64,000 nt of DNA from Pseudoxanthomonas sp. Root630 (GCF_001427585.1 NZ_LMGY01000021.1:1-64000); one strand, 5' to 3'; positions 22,600 to 35,846 are shown, counted from the stretch's first letter. Made by a program: numbers and translations. The notes: generated by a model not told the origin, from the letters alone.

Positions 22600-22659
22600 G
22601 TAGGTATCAACAGTAGGGAGAGGGGCCGGCTGGCGGCTATGCGTGATGGCGGCGGCTGA

Positions 22660-23025
22660 TCACGGCAGTTCGTCAGGTCCCGTGGGACGTCCAGTGCATT
22701 GCGCGAACAACTTGATCGCCTTGTCGCAGTAGATGCAGTGCCCATGGCAACAGTCGTGCATCAAGAACGCGACAAGATCCGAGAGCGCGGGGAAGTCCGC
22801 GCTGTAGATGATCGATTTGCCCTCTCGGCGAGCCAGCGTTAACCCAGCCTGCTCCAGTTCCTTGAGGTGAAATGACACCCGGGAGGGTTGTGCGCCATCG
22901 AGCGCGGCGGCGATCGCGCCTGCAGACATGCCGTCCGCGCCGGCCACGACGAGCATGCGAACGATGCGCAGACGATCCGCATGGGCGATGGCCCCGAATC
23001 CCCGTAGCGCCGCGGTCTCGTTCAT
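22660..23025 (-). CDS. ArsR/SmtB-family metal-responsive repressor
   Basis: A 121-residue winged-helix protein: HADRLRIVRMLVVAG, recognition helix around QPSRVSFHLKELEQAG, and the wing RREGKSIIY. The C-terminus is cysteine-rich (HDCCHGHCIYC and a later Cys), a likely metal or metalloid site different from the ELCVCDL site of ArsR and CadC. The family represses its own operon until metal binds. The gene is first in the arsR-FTR1-BASS operon, with a palindromic operator three bases upstream of its start codon. Confidence 0.88.
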   Translation of the reverse strand: MNETAALRGFGAIAHADRLRIVRMLVVAGADGMSAGAIAAALDGAQPSRVSFHLKELEQAGLTLARREGKSIIYSADFPALSDLVAFLMHDCCHGHCIYCDKAIKLFAQCTGRPTGPDELP

Positions 23026-23028
23026 TTC

Positions 23029-23083
23029 AATATTTCAACATATGATGAAATATTAGGATGACGGCCACAGCCGCAAACGTCAA
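23029..23083 (-). promoter_or_regulatory. Promoter and ArsR-type operator of the FTR1/BASS operon
   Basis: On the minus strand TTGACG (complement of 23078-23083) and CATCCT (complement of 23055-23060) are separated by exactly 17 bp. Immediately downstream lies a perfect inverted repeat, AATATTTCA at 23029-23037 and TGAAATATT at 23046-23054, with an 8-bp centre. This matches the AT-rich dyads bound by ArsR proteins near the transcription start. It is strikingly AT-rich within a GC-rich island. Binding by the adjacent repressor is inferred. Confidence 0.75.
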
Positions 23084-23189
23084 CTGAGACTCATTCTTGA
23101 TTGGGGCCGGGCCTACTTGGCTGGCCCTTTCCTCGTAGTGATGCAAGGTGCTCTGGCGAGGCGGCAGCACGCTGGAGCGTGGATGCGGC

Positions 23190-24014
23190 CTATCGGTTGC
23201 GCGATCGTCGCGGTCGTTTGTTCGGCCGCTTCCTGAAGGTTGGCAACGCGTCCTGCGTGACCCGCTTGCCCTTGGGATCGGGCGTGGCGATATCGCCCAT
23301 GCCCACCGCGGACAGCTCCTTGAGCATCAGCATCACGGTGGGAGATCGCCGAATCTCACCGGTGGCCATCGCCACTTGATAGTTGGAGGCAGCGATGTAA
23401 CAGCACAGCGCGCTCACCAGCTGCAGAGCGATCACCCAGGCCTGCGCCAGCACCGGTACATCGCCGGCGACGACCAGCCAAATCATGTACAGGCTGCCCA
23501 CGCTCATCAGCAGCAGCGCGGCACACAAAACAAGGGCCCGTGTCTTGGGCGCCGCCACATGGGGGCGTCCGAGCTTGGTCGCGATCCGCGCCACGGCCAG
23601 CAGATACACCGGCAGACCCGACACGGCGATCTGCAGCAGCGAGAGCGAGGTGGCTGTACCTGCCAGCCAGAGGCCGGCGATTGTCAGGACCCCCGCTAAT
23701 AGCATGTCGGCTAGCGAAGGACGCAGCGCGTGCCAGAAGCGTTTCAGGGAGGCCAGATCCCCCTGCGTGGCCGCGAGCCTGACGTCCCATCCGTGCAGCG
23801 CGAGCAAGGTAAGGAAGACCGCCCCGATCACCGATCCCAGCCACGCCAGCGCGAAGTGCATCCCGCTCCAGGGCATCACGAAGGCACCGACCGTGCCCAG
23901 GCCCACGCCCAGCATGAAGATGGCCGACAGCGCGTAGATCACGTCGCGGTTCCTGACAGGACGCGTGCGTACGCCTTCACTGCGGCCACCGCGAATGCAG
24001 GTCGTCGATGACAT
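23190..24014 (-). CDS. Multi-pass membrane protein with a basic tail, unknown function (paralogue of the 15142 gene)
   Basis: About 274 residues with six or seven hydrophobic helices and a cytoplasmic tail ending RPNKRPRRSRNR. No known family motif is recognised. It resembles the 15142-15882 product in helix order, in a central LRPSLADMLLAG-type segment and in the arginine-rich C-terminus. The start is uncertain: the ATG at 24014 overlaps the end of the MFS gene by 38 bp, and a longer form to 24104 would overlap by 128 bp. It is the last gene of the long Ni/Co-type efflux operon. Confidence 0.62.
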   Translation of the reverse strand: MSSTTCIRGGRSEGVRTRPVRNRDVIYALSAIFMLGVGLGTVGAFVMPWSGMHFALAWLGSVIGAVFLTLLALHGWDVRLAATQGDLASLKRFWHALRPSLADMLLAGVLTIAGLWLAGTATSLSLLQIAVSGLPVYLLAVARIATKLGRPHVAAPKTRALVLCAALLLMSVGSLYMIWLVVAGDVPVLAQAWVIALQLVSALCCYIAASNYQVAMATGEIRRSPTVMLMLKELSAVGMGDIATPDPKGKRVTQDALPTFRKRPNKRPRRSRNR

Positions 24015-25302
24015 AGCGGTGGGCATGCTGCTTTCCGCCCTGCCCCAGATGGGCGTGACCCTCGGGCAGCTCCTCGTGGGTATGTGTGATCTGTTCGGGA
24101 TCACGAGAGCTCCACACCCAGCGGGCCAGCACTGCGCTCAGCAAGGCCACCATGGACAAAATCCCCAACGCTGCTGCAAATCCCAGCTTGGCGCCCAGGA
24201 AACCTGCGATCGGGTACGCCAGCAGCCAACACACGTGCGAGAGGGAAAACTGTGCGGCGAACAGGAACGGCAGATCCTCTTCGGCGCCGGAACGACGGAT
24301 GAGTCGGCCACCGGGCGTTACCAGGCCCGCGTACGACATGCCCAGCAGCAGCCAGATGCCCGCCACGACCGGCCAGGCAGGCTTGCCGCCGACACTGAAC
24401 CAGTACACGGTGGCCGCGCTCAGCACCACCGTCATCGCCGTGGCGGCCGAGAGCATGATGCGGCGATCGGCGATGCGATCGAGCAGGCGCGGCAGGCACA
24501 GAGCCACCAGCATCGAGCCCACGCCGAAGGCGGCCAACAGCCAGGCCACCTCCCGCTCGCCGCCTTGCAACACCGTGCGCGCGACCACGACCGTGTTGAC
24601 GAACACCATCGCCCCGCCGGCGGCGGCGCAGAGATTGAGCAGCAGCAAGCCGCGCAGGCGTGGCGTGCGCAGGTAGATCTTCATGCCGCGGATGGCCCGC
24701 GCGTAGGGACCACCGGCGCTGGCGCTGCGCGTACCGACAGGGAACGTCGTCCACATCACCAGCAGCGCCGACAGCAGGAAGCCGGCCGAGGTGCCCACGA
24801 ACAATCCTTGGAACGCGATTACCGTCAGCAGCGCGGCGGCCAGGGCCGGACTGAGCAGACTCTCCAGGTCGTAGGCCAGCCGCGAGAGCGACAAGGCCCG
24901 GGTGTACTTGGCCTCATCGGGCAGGATCTGCGGGATGACCGACTGGAACAGGGGCGTAAAGCACGCCGAGGCCGACTGCAGCACGGCGATCAGCACGTAG
25001 ATCTGCCAGATCTCGGTGACGAACGGCAGCGCCAGTGCGACCAGGGCCCGGATCACGTCCAGCCCGATCAGCACGATCTTGCGCCGGTGCGGCGGCACCA
25101 CCGCACCGGAGACCGGCGAGAGCAGCACGTACACGATCATCTTGATGGCCAGGGCCAGGCCGAGCACCTGCCCGGCCTGATCGCCGGCCAGGTCGTAGGC
25201 CAGCAAGGCCAGCGCCACGGTCGCCAAGCCCGTGCCCAGCAAGGCGATGACCTGGGCGGCAAAGAGCTTACGGAAAGTGAGGTTGGTCAGGACATCCAAC
25301 AT
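23977..25302 (-). CDS. MFS metal exporter with a His-rich C-terminus (NreB-like)
   Basis: A 441-residue 12-helix major facilitator with DHA-type features (RKLFAAQVIALLGTG at the N-terminus). The C-terminal tail HTHEELPEGHAHLGQGGKQ and the following HAHRY supply seven histidines, as in the nickel-resistance exporter NreB and its relatives beside cnr/ncc/nre loci. It therefore probably exports nickel or a similar cation. It lies 39 bp after the TIGR04325 gene, with a GAGG Shine-Dalgarno, in the same direction as the second czc cluster. The assignment to MFS is firm; the nickel role is inferred from tail and context. Confidence 0.82.
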   Translation of the reverse strand: MLDVLTNLTFRKLFAAQVIALLGTGLATVALALLAYDLAGDQAGQVLGLALAIKMIVYVLLSPVSGAVVPPHRRKIVLIGLDVIRALVALALPFVTEIWQIYVLIAVLQSASACFTPLFQSVIPQILPDEAKYTRALSLSRLAYDLESLLSPALAAALLTVIAFQGLFVGTSAGFLLSALLVMWTTFPVGTRSASAGGPYARAIRGMKIYLRTPRLRGLLLLNLCAAAGGAMVFVNTVVVARTVLQGGEREVAWLLAAFGVGSMLVALCLPRLLDRIADRRIMLSAATAMTVVLSAATVYWFSVGGKPAWPVVAGIWLLLGMSYAGLVTPGGRLIRRSGAEEDLPFLFAAQFSLSHVCWLLAYPIAGFLGAKLGFAAALGILSMVALLSAVLARWVWSSRDPEQITHTHEELPEGHAHLGQGGKQHAHRYVIDDLHSRWPQ

Positions 25303-25341
25303 GGGAAGACCTCAGCAGTGGTGGCGGCAGTACGGGTATCG

Positions 25342-26205
25342 CTACAGCCTCTGACGTTCGAAATAGATGCCGGAGTAGGCATTCACTTCGTAGTCCGGCT
25401 CGAAGGGCACGCGCAGATGGCGCTCGGGTAGCTCCCAGCGATCGCGTATCTGATAGCCGCGTTCGGCCATCTGTTGCACCAGCGCGGCATCGGACTGGAC
25501 CCGATACGGACACACCGCCACACCCAGGTTCTGCAAGGTGAAGAACTCGCGGGTGGCATGCAGCGGCGTGAGGTTGAACAGGACATGGCGCGGCGGCGCG
25601 ATCAGCCGGTCCAGCAACTCGGGCAGGCTGTACTCCAGGTACTGCAGTGCGCCGGTACTGATCAGGACATCGCAGCCGTCGGCGACCTCAGGAATGTGGA
25701 CGAAGCGCAACTGACCCGACCGATCCCGTCGCGCGGACAACAGCCGACCAGCCTGCAGCACCTTGTCCAGGTCATGGACGTTCCAGATCAGTCCGGCCGG
25801 ATAGTCGATGTAGCGACCAAAGCCGTAGTAGGCCAAGCCTACGTGTCCGCCCAGATCGAAGATGCGCCTGGCGCCATCAGCAATGAGCTGATGGATCCAG
25901 TACAGCGCCGGGTAGTCGCAGGCACGCAGCCGGTTGAGCTGCTGGCGGTACATGATCGTGACCTGATCCAGGTCGTAGCTGGCGGGCAAGACCTCCGAGG
26001 ACAGGCGCTCGGCATCGAGCAGCGCGTCCTCGTAGCTGCGGTAGATGCCGTAGTACAGATTGCCGTGCTCGTAGGGCTTGGAGAAATACCGTCGATACAT
26101 CGGTTTGCCGACACGCCGGAGTCCGGGCAGCTCCATCACCTCGCGTGCCAGGCGAACCACGGCGTGCTTGATGCGCCCTTGGTCTGCGCTAGATTGAGCG
26201 GACAT
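25342..26205 (-). CDS. TIGR04325-family putative methyltransferase
   Basis: A 287-residue protein with a SAM-type nucleotide loop (IFDLGGHVGLAYYGF, about 117-131), the YYGIYRSYEDAL segment near the N-terminus and VLISTGALQYLEY further on, as in the TIGR04325/LIC12133 putative methyltransferases, which are usually found in polysaccharide clusters. Its presence inside a metal efflux operon is odd, and no substrate can be named. A strong GAGGTGAGG precedes the ATG. Neighbours on both sides are exported or membrane proteins of the same operon. Confidence 0.78.
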   Translation of the reverse strand: MSAQSSADQGRIKHAVVRLAREVMELPGLRRVGKPMYRRYFSKPYEHGNLYYGIYRSYEDALLDAERLSSEVLPASYDLDQVTIMYRQQLNRLRACDYPALYWIHQLIADGARRIFDLGGHVGLAYYGFGRYIDYPAGLIWNVHDLDKVLQAGRLLSARRDRSGQLRFVHIPEVADGCDVLISTGALQYLEYSLPELLDRLIAPPRHVLFNLTPLHATREFFTLQNLGVAVCPYRVQSDAALVQQMAERGYQIRDRWELPERHLRVPFEPDYEVNAYSGIYFERQRL

Positions 26206-26271
26206 ACCTCACCTCGACAGAGAAGGTGTCCCAAGGCGATCGGGAAGCCGACCGCCTGGGACGGCGAACGA

Positions 26272-26532
26272 TCAGTTGGTCTTCTTGGCTTCCGGGGCCG
26301 GCTTCTTGGCGCCGTCGGCCTTGGCCGGCTTTTCCGGCACGCCGCACTTCTGCTTGAGCGCCTTGACTTCAGGGAAGGCGGAGTCGTCGGTGAAACGCTT
26401 GGTGTCCTTCAGATCCTCACAGGTCTTGGGGATTTCCTTCTCTTCGTCGTGCGCGCCCGGATGGGCCAGGGCCGACAGCGAGACCAGCGACAGCGCAACC
26501 AGGCCGGCAATGGACAGTGAACGAGCTTTCAT
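26272..26532 (-). CDS. Small exported protein of the Ni/Co-type operon, unknown function
   Basis: An 86-residue precursor: signal peptide (cleavage after ALA, about residue 23), then HPGAHDEEKE, a central pair of cysteines about 24 residues apart (TCEDL and QKCGV) and a Lys/Ala/Pro-rich tail. The mature protein is only some 63 residues long. The N-terminal HPGAH could bind metal. AAGGA lies 6 nt before the ATG. It is encoded between the anchored protein and the methyltransferase and has no recognisable family. Confidence 0.7.
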   Translation of the reverse strand: MKARSLSIAGLVALSLVSLSALAHPGAHDEEKEIPKTCEDLKDTKRFTDDSAFPEVKALKQKCGVPEKPAKADGAKKPAPEAKKTN

Positions 26533-26652
26533 CTTCAGTTCCTTCGTGATCGGCGCGTGGCCGAGGATGGGTAGGTGTCGCGAGGACCCAGGCTCGCGAC
26601 GGTGGGTCGAGGCGATGCCACGACCCGCTTAAGGCGCCTGGCCGCCACGGGG

Positions 26653-27297
26653 TTACATCACGCGCTTGATCTGGGCGTAGTCGCCGGCCGTACGCAGGGT
26701 GATCGTCACCGTGGCCTCGCTGCGGTTACGCCAGAACCAGCCGTGGCTGCCGTTGAAGGCCGCTTCCAGCACGCCTTCGTCGGCGGCCACGCCGCGTCCT
26801 TTTTCGTAGCTGGTGGATTCGCCGCCGGTACCGCCATCGCCATGGGTGTCGAAGTTCACGACACCGCCCTGCGCGGTCCAGGTGAAGTTCGCCTTTTGAC
26901 CGGCTGTCATCGCCAACTTGACCTCCGCGCCTTCTCCTGGCGCCAGAACGACCTGCATCTGATCGCGCCATTGCGTGGTGTCCACGGCCGGTGCTGCCGC
27001 CGCTGCCGGTGCTGCGGGGCTGGCGGATGAGGCGGCCGATGAGATCGGCGCGCCTGCCGCGGCCGCGGCCGCATCACGTGCGGCATCGGCGGCGGCTTCT
27101 TCAGCCAACTGACCCTTGATCTCACCCATCTCGGTTAGCCCGAGCATGCGGCCGACACCGGTGGGGTCGATGGCGTACTCGGACGGCAGCACGACGGTGA
27201 CCAACAGGACGACGGCCACGATGAAGGCGATGATGGTCGAGCGCAGCAACTGGCGCGAGGACGGCAGATCGGTGTTGAGAGGCTTGCTGTTGTACAT
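26653..27297 (-). CDS. Transmembrane-anchored periplasmic protein
   Basis: About 214 residues: one N-terminal membrane helix (STIIAFIVAVVLLVTVVLP), an Ala-rich coiled or flexible linker (about 55-105), and a C-terminal all-beta-looking domain with several Trp and His residues (FTWTAQGGVVNFDTHGDGG and GWFWRNRSEATVTITL). Homologues annotated only as transmembrane anchor proteins sit beside hupE in other czc-type loci. A metal-handling or sensor role in the periplasm is possible, but no motif proves it. It lies 24 bp from hupE. Confidence 0.7.
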   Translation of the reverse strand: MYNSKPLNTDLPSSRQLLRSTIIAFIVAVVLLVTVVLPSEYAIDPTGVGRMLGLTEMGEIKGQLAEEAAADAARDAAAAAAGAPISSAASSASPAAPAAAAAPAVDTTQWRDQMQVVLAPGEGAEVKLAMTAGQKANFTWTAQGGVVNFDTHGDGGTGGESTSYEKGRGVAADEGVLEAAFNGSHGWFWRNRSEATVTITLRTAGDYAQIKRVM

Positions 27298-27321
27298 GGT
27301 GTGTTCTCGCAATGTCTTGAA

Positions 27322-28068
27322 TTAGGAAACGAAGTAGCCAGTGAGCTGCATGCCGATCAGGATGAAACCGGCGCACATCATCGCGACGTTGGCGGTATAG
27401 GCGTGCTTCCAGAAGCCGCGCGAGCGGCGCCAGTAGCCCATCACAATCAGGATTGCGCCCAAGGCCAGCAGCTGGCCGATTTCCACGCCGACGTTGAAGG
27501 CCAACAGGTTGGGCACCAGACCATCGGGAGAGATGTCGTACTCGATGATCTTGGTCGACAGGCCAAAGCCGTGGAACAGACCGAAGATCAACGTGGCCGC
27601 CTTGGTGTTGGGTTGAAAACCCAGCCAGCGTTGGTAGGCGCCCATGTTGTCCAGCGCCTTGTAGACCACCGACAGGCCGATGATCGCGTCGATCAGGAAG
27701 CTGTTGATGCCCACGTTGAAGTACACGCCCAACAGCATCGTGGTGGAGTGACCCACCGCGAACAGCGTGACGTACAAGGCGATCTGCTTCATGCGGTACA
27801 GGAAGAAGATCACGCCCAGCAGGAACAGGATGTGGTCGTACCCGGTGGCCATGTGCTTGGCGCCCAGGTAGGCAAACGACAGCAGGTGCACCCCGCTGAT
27901 TTCCTGGATGTAGCCCTTATCACCTTCGGCTACGGCATGGGCCAGCGCGCCGTTGGCGGTGAACAACAACAGCAGCAGGCCCGCCAACAGAACCAGCGTG
28001 CGCGTGGTGGAGGCGGAGATCATGCCGCCCCATCCGGAGGGTTTGTAGAGAAGTGAGTTCATTCGCAT
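27322..28068 (-). CDS. HupE/UreJ-family membrane protein
   Basis: A 248-residue membrane protein with a signal peptide and about six further helices. The HupE/UreJ hallmark YDHILFLLGVIFFL (H-x-x-x-F-L-L-G) and the later FGLFHGFGLS and NVGVEIGQLL motifs are present. Members of the family transport nickel or cobalt, generally as facilitated permeases. It directly follows czcA2 and is followed by the anchored protein, consistent with a Ni/Co operon. The start at 28068 lacks a clear Shine-Dalgarno; ATG codons at 28062 and 28023 are alternatives. Confidence 0.85.
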   Translation of the reverse strand: MRMNSLLYKPSGWGGMISASTTRTLVLLAGLLLLLFTANGALAHAVAEGDKGYIQEISGVHLLSFAYLGAKHMATGYDHILFLLGVIFFLYRMKQIALYVTLFAVGHSTTMLLGVYFNVGINSFLIDAIIGLSVVYKALDNMGAYQRWLGFQPNTKAATLIFGLFHGFGLSTKIIEYDISPDGLVPNLLAFNVGVEIGQLLALGAILIVMGYWRRSRGFWKHAYTANVAMMCAGFILIGMQLTGYFVS

Positions 28069-28129
28069 CTATAGGTATGTGGAAGGGATCAGGAGGGGGT
28101 GGAGCGCACGCGCGCCCCACCCCACTGGA

Positions 28130-32560
<4,431 letters not shown>

Positions 32561-32564
<4 letters not shown>

Positions 32565-33811
32565 GGAAAGGTGTCCTGGGTGGTTGCGGTGAGCCGATCG
32601 AGCTCCACCAGCAAGGTGTGATAGCGCGCATAGGCCTCGACGAGGCGCTCGCGCAGTTCAAAGAGCGTGGTCTGCGCCTGGGAGAGCGAGAGAAATGAGA
32701 ACCGCCCTGCTTCGAAGCCGCGCCGGGTAAAGGCCAGGGCTTGCTCGGCTTTGGGCACCACACGTCCGCGCAACGACTCCACCTCGGTGCGTGCATGGCC
32801 CAGTTCCTGGTACTTCTCAAAGACCAGTTGATGGCGCTCGAACTGCTCGGCTTTTCGGCGCGCTTCGATGGCCGCCAGTTGCGCGTCGGCTTCGGCGATG
32901 GAGTACCCCGCCCGCGTGCGGCTGCCCAACGGTACGGACACCGACATCACCAGACCTTGATCACTGGGCCCTTCCAGACGACGCACGCCGACGTTGAAGT
33001 TCAGATCGGGTTTGCGAGCCGCCTCAGCGATACGACGACGGGCTTCGGCCAGGCGAGCCTCACGCGAGAAGGCTTGCTGATCGATCGTGTTCGGCAAGCG
33101 CGCCAGCAGCGTGTCCAGCGGTTCGACCTCGGGCAGATCGGTCAGATCAGCAGCCACCGTGTCGAAGTCCGGGATCGTGTCGCCCCAGGTCGCGGCCAAG
33201 GTGGTGCGGGCGCTGCTGAGCTCGTGCTCGGCATGCTCACGATCCAGCTCTGCGTTGGCCACGACGATTTCAGCCGCACGCAGATCCGACTCGGGGTTGC
33301 GTGCGGCCCAGACCCAGCCTGCTACCTCGCGGCGCGTACGCTCGGCTTGGCGAACGCGTTCGTTGGCAAAGTCCAGGCGCTGCTGATCCACTGCGACTTC
33401 GATGAAGCGGGCCGCCGTGCGACTGGTCAGTTCGATACGCGTGGCGTCGGCAGCGGTTTGCTGCTGATCGATCTCGGCAGCGCCCAAGGCCTGGCGAGCG
33501 GCGCGCTTGCCGCCCAACTCGATCAGACGGCCGATCCGCAAGGTGCTTTCGGCCGAATTCACTCCGCTGAGTGAACCGGTACCGCCCACGTTCTCCAGTT
33601 CGCCGGTGACGAAGTACTGCGGGGCCAAGCCCTCGCGCTCGGCGCGGGCACGGACGGCATCGAGTTGAGCTGCTTCGGCCGCTAGGGCCGGATTTGCACC
33701 TAAGGCGCGGGAAACCGCCTCCTGCAGGCGCAGAGGTTCAGTGGCGTGTGCCCATGGCACAACACCACAGGCTCCGGCCAAGGCCAGAACCCATGCATAA
33801 CACAAGTTCAC
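32561..33811 (-). CDS. czcC: CzcC-like outer-membrane efflux channel, cluster 2
   Basis: A 416-residue OEP-type channel with a signal peptide (cleavage near WAHATEP), long amphipathic helices and the GGKRAARQALG-type turn near residue 100 seen in CzcC proteins. The start is GTG at 33811 with a GGAG five to eight bases upstream. It completes the CBA efflux complex with the two downstream genes. Confidence 0.87.
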
Positions 33812-33877
33812 GGAACATCTCCGATTGGTTGATGGACAGACGTACTCAGGCCGCGCTAACGGCGGCCGGCCCTGTCA

Positions 33878-34249
33878 TCAGGCAATCGGAGGTCTAAACG
33901 GCGAAGAGAGTCGCTGGGGAAGCGAAGAAGCCGGCGTCCACTGCAGACGCTGAGAGGCAGCCACTTCGACGGGCGGCAGGCGGAAACTGGTGAGCAGGCC
34001 GGAGGAAGAACCCGAATCGGCCTGGTGCATCAGCAGGTGCGTGCCCGAGGCGTGGTCTTGGTCGTGATCGGCATCGAGGGCATCGCCAGGATGGCCGTGG
34101 CCGTGCTCGCTCGCGACTTCGGCCGCATGCGCGGCCCCGTGGATTTCACCCACGAAATTCAGTGCCGGCCGCACGAGAACGCCCAGCACCAGCAGCAACA
34201 GCATGCTGACGTGCAAGACACTCTTGGCGCGGGCGGAAAACCGGATCAC
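33878..34249 (-). CDS. CzcI-like His-rich exported protein, cluster 2
   Basis: A 123-residue protein with an N-terminal hydrophobic segment, a His/Asp-rich core (HGHGHPGDALDADHDQDH) and the tail SPFRPPIA. It aligns with the product of 5460-5822 from the start codon on, and both genes use GTG. It lies between dmeR and czcC2 on the same strand, so it is probably the second gene of the long operon. Periplasmic metal buffering or modulation of efflux gene expression is expected by analogy with CzcI. Confidence 0.65.
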   Translation of the reverse strand: MIRFSARAKSVLHVSMLLLLVLGVLVRPALNFVGEIHGAAHAAEVASEHGHGHPGDALDADHDQDHASGTHLLMHQADSGSSSGLLTSFRLPPVEVAASQRLQWTPASSLPQRLSSPFRPPIA

Positions 34250-34327
34250 TGCATTAGCCTACGGGGTTAAGGACGGGCCTGTCCAGCACAGACGTTCGGG
34301 AAAGCAGCACCCACCAACGGTCTGCGA

Positions 34328-34600
34328 TCAACGGGCATAACGGGTCAGCAAGTCCATGATGGCGCCGGCTTCCTTGGCCCGCTCGGCCTCGGTTTCGGCG
34401 GTCACCACATGCTCGCTCAGATGACCGGCGAGCACTTCCATCATCAGCGCATGCATGGCGCCCTTAGCCGCGGCAATCTGGATCAGCAGATCACCGCAGT
34501 CGCCTTCGGCTTCCAGTGCGCGCTCCAATGCCGCGACCTGACCGCCGATGCGGCGAACGCGGGTGAGCAGCTTCTTTTTGTCGCGGTGGGTATGCGCCAT
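34328..34600 (-). CDS. dmeR: RcnR/DmeR-type metal-sensing repressor (CsoR/RcnR family)
   Basis: A 90-residue all-helical repressor. MAHTHRDKKKLLTRVRRIGG gives the N-terminal His ligand and the basic DNA-contact surface of RcnR, followed by the conserved Cys in EGDCGDLL and His residues in AMHALMMEVLAGHLSEH, a Ni/Co-type ligand set rather than the copper set of CsoR. The start at 34600 restores the MxHT N-terminus; an upstream ATG at 34636 would place the operator inside the gene and is rejected. It is divergent from dmeF. In rhizobia dmeR-dmeF form a Ni/Co-responsive pair. As first gene of the minus-strand run it probably controls the second efflux operon as well. Confidence 0.85.
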   Translation of the reverse strand: MAHTHRDKKKLLTRVRRIGGQVAALERALEAEGDCGDLLIQIAAAKGAMHALMMEVLAGHLSEHVVTAETEAERAKEAGAIMDLLTRYAR

Positions 34601-34610
34601 GGAAGCGATC

Positions 34611-34629
34611 ATATACCCTATGGGGGTAT
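34611..34629. promoter_or_regulatory. RcnR/DmeR-type operator between dmeR and dmeF
   Basis: The sequence ATATACCCTATGGGGGTAT contains ATACCC and GGGTAT arms flanking a G-tract, the classic A/T-rich arms with G/C-tract operator recognised by RcnR, DmeR and CsoR proteins. It lies 10 bp upstream of dmeR and 24 bp upstream of dmeF, so one site can control both directions. A related half-site, ATACCCCC, occurs at 5964-5971 before czcI of cluster 1. Confidence 0.75.
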
Positions 34630-34653
34630 CCAGCAACCCATCCCTGCCCCGTC

Positions 34654-35634
34654 ATGAACCTCGATGCCCTGGCCGCTACGCGGCGCCATTCCCACGCCTT
34701 CGACCAAGGCAACCCGCTCGCCGAGCGCAACACGCGTCGGGCCATGATCCTGACCCTGATCATGATGGTCGTGGAGATCACCGGAGGCTGGTGGTACAAC
34801 TCGATGGCCGTGTTGGCCGATGGATGGCACATGAGCTCCCACGCGTTGGCACTGGGCCTGTCGGTCTTCGCCTACGCCTGTGCGCGCCGCTTCGCGCAGG
34901 ACCGTCGCTTTGCCTTCGGCACGTGGAAGATCGAAATCCTGGGCGGTTACACCAGCGCAATCCTGCTGCTGGGTGTGGCAGGCCTGATGGCCTTCCAGTC
35001 CATCGAGCGCCTGTTCCGCCCCAGCACCATCCACTACGAGCAGGCCATTGCCATTGCCATCGTGGGCCTGGCGGTCAACCTGCTGTGCGCCTGGTGGCTG
35101 CGGGATCACCATGATCACGGGCACGGGCACGACGATCACCATCACCATCACCATCACCATGAGCATCATGGCGATCACGGACACAGCGCCCATCACGATC
35201 TGAACCAGCGCTCGGCTTACCTGCATGTCATCGCCGATGCGGCGACCTCCGTGTTGGCGATCATCGCGCTGCTGGGTGGCATGTACTTCGGTGCGGCCTG
35301 GCTGGACCCGGTGATGGGGCTAGTGGGCGCGGCCCTGGTCTCGGTGTGGGCCTGGGGCCTGATTCGCCAGACCAGCAAGGTCTTGCTCGATGCGCAGATG
35401 GATGCTCCCGTAGTGGAAGAAATCCGCGAAGCCATCGAGCAAGGCTCGGTGCCGGCGCGTATCAGCGATCTGCACGTCTGGCAGGTAGGCCGTGGCAAGT
35501 TCGCCTGTGTGGCCGAGGTCGTGACCGAAGATCCCGTGCATCCGGATCATTTCAAGCATGCCTTGGCCATTCACGAGGAGATCGTGCACGTGACCATCGA
35601 GGCGCGGACCGCGCTCAGTGAAACGCCGCGATGA
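34654..35634 (+). CDS. dmeF: Cation diffusion facilitator DmeF
   Basis: A 326-residue CDF exporter. TM2 carries HMSSH (LADGWHMSSHALALG), where the usual second Asp is replaced by His, and TM5 carries HVIAD; this HxxxH/HxxxD combination is typical of the DmeF subgroup linked to cobalt and nickel. The loop between TM4 and TM5 (about 150-185) is extremely His-rich, including an uninterrupted run of eight histidines. It is divergent from dmeR with a shared operator, and its stop overlaps the start of a DUF1289 gene (ATGA). Confidence 0.9.
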   Translation: MNLDALAATRRHSHAFDQGNPLAERNTRRAMILTLIMMVVEITGGWWYNSMAVLADGWHMSSHALALGLSVFAYACARRFAQDRRFAFGTWKIEILGGYTSAILLLGVAGLMAFQSIERLFRPSTIHYEQAIAIAIVGLAVNLLCAWWLRDHHDHGHGHDDHHHHHHHHEHHGDHGHSAHHDLNQRSAYLHVIADAATSVLAIIALLGGMYFGAAWLDPVMGLVGAALVSVWAWGLIRQTSKVLLDAQMDAPVVEEIREAIEQGSVPARISDLHVWQVGRGKFACVAEVVTEDPVHPDHFKHALAIHEEIVHVTIEARTALSETPR

Positions 35635-35822
35635 GCCGCCCCTCCCCTTGCACGGACATCTGCCAGTTCGATCGGAAGACCGACGTATGCGTGGGCTGCT
35701 TTCGCACCACCGAGGAGATCCGCAGTTGGCGCAAGTACACCGAGCACAAGCGACGCAGCATTCTGTCGCACGTGCCGCGGCGGCGGGCCAAGATCCAGGC
35801 ACGTCGCGGCCAGCCGTCATAG
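35631..35822 (+). CDS. DUF1289-family small cysteine protein
   Basis: A 63-residue protein with the DUF1289 pattern SPCTDICQFDRKTDVCVGC (four Cys in a compact N-terminal half), followed by RTTEEIRSW and a basic tail. The cysteines suggest a metal-binding fold. Family members are widespread and of unknown function. Its ATG overlaps the dmeF stop codon, so it is translationally coupled to a Co/Ni exporter. Confidence 0.85.
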   Translation: MSRPSPCTDICQFDRKTDVCVGCFRTTEEIRSWRKYTEHKRRSILSHVPRRRAKIQARRGQPS

Positions 35823-35846
35823 CTTTGCGCACGAGCGCAGCGACGG

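Noticed and set aside
23965-25431. 488-residue plus-strand open frame opposite the MFS gene
   Set aside because: Gln/Arg/His-rich antisense shadow; the MFS reading has 12 membrane helices and a family tail.
35138-35165. Short tandem trinucleotide repeat that might look like an array
   Set aside because: It encodes the polyhistidine loop of DmeF and has no spacers, so it is not a CRISPR or noncoding repeat.
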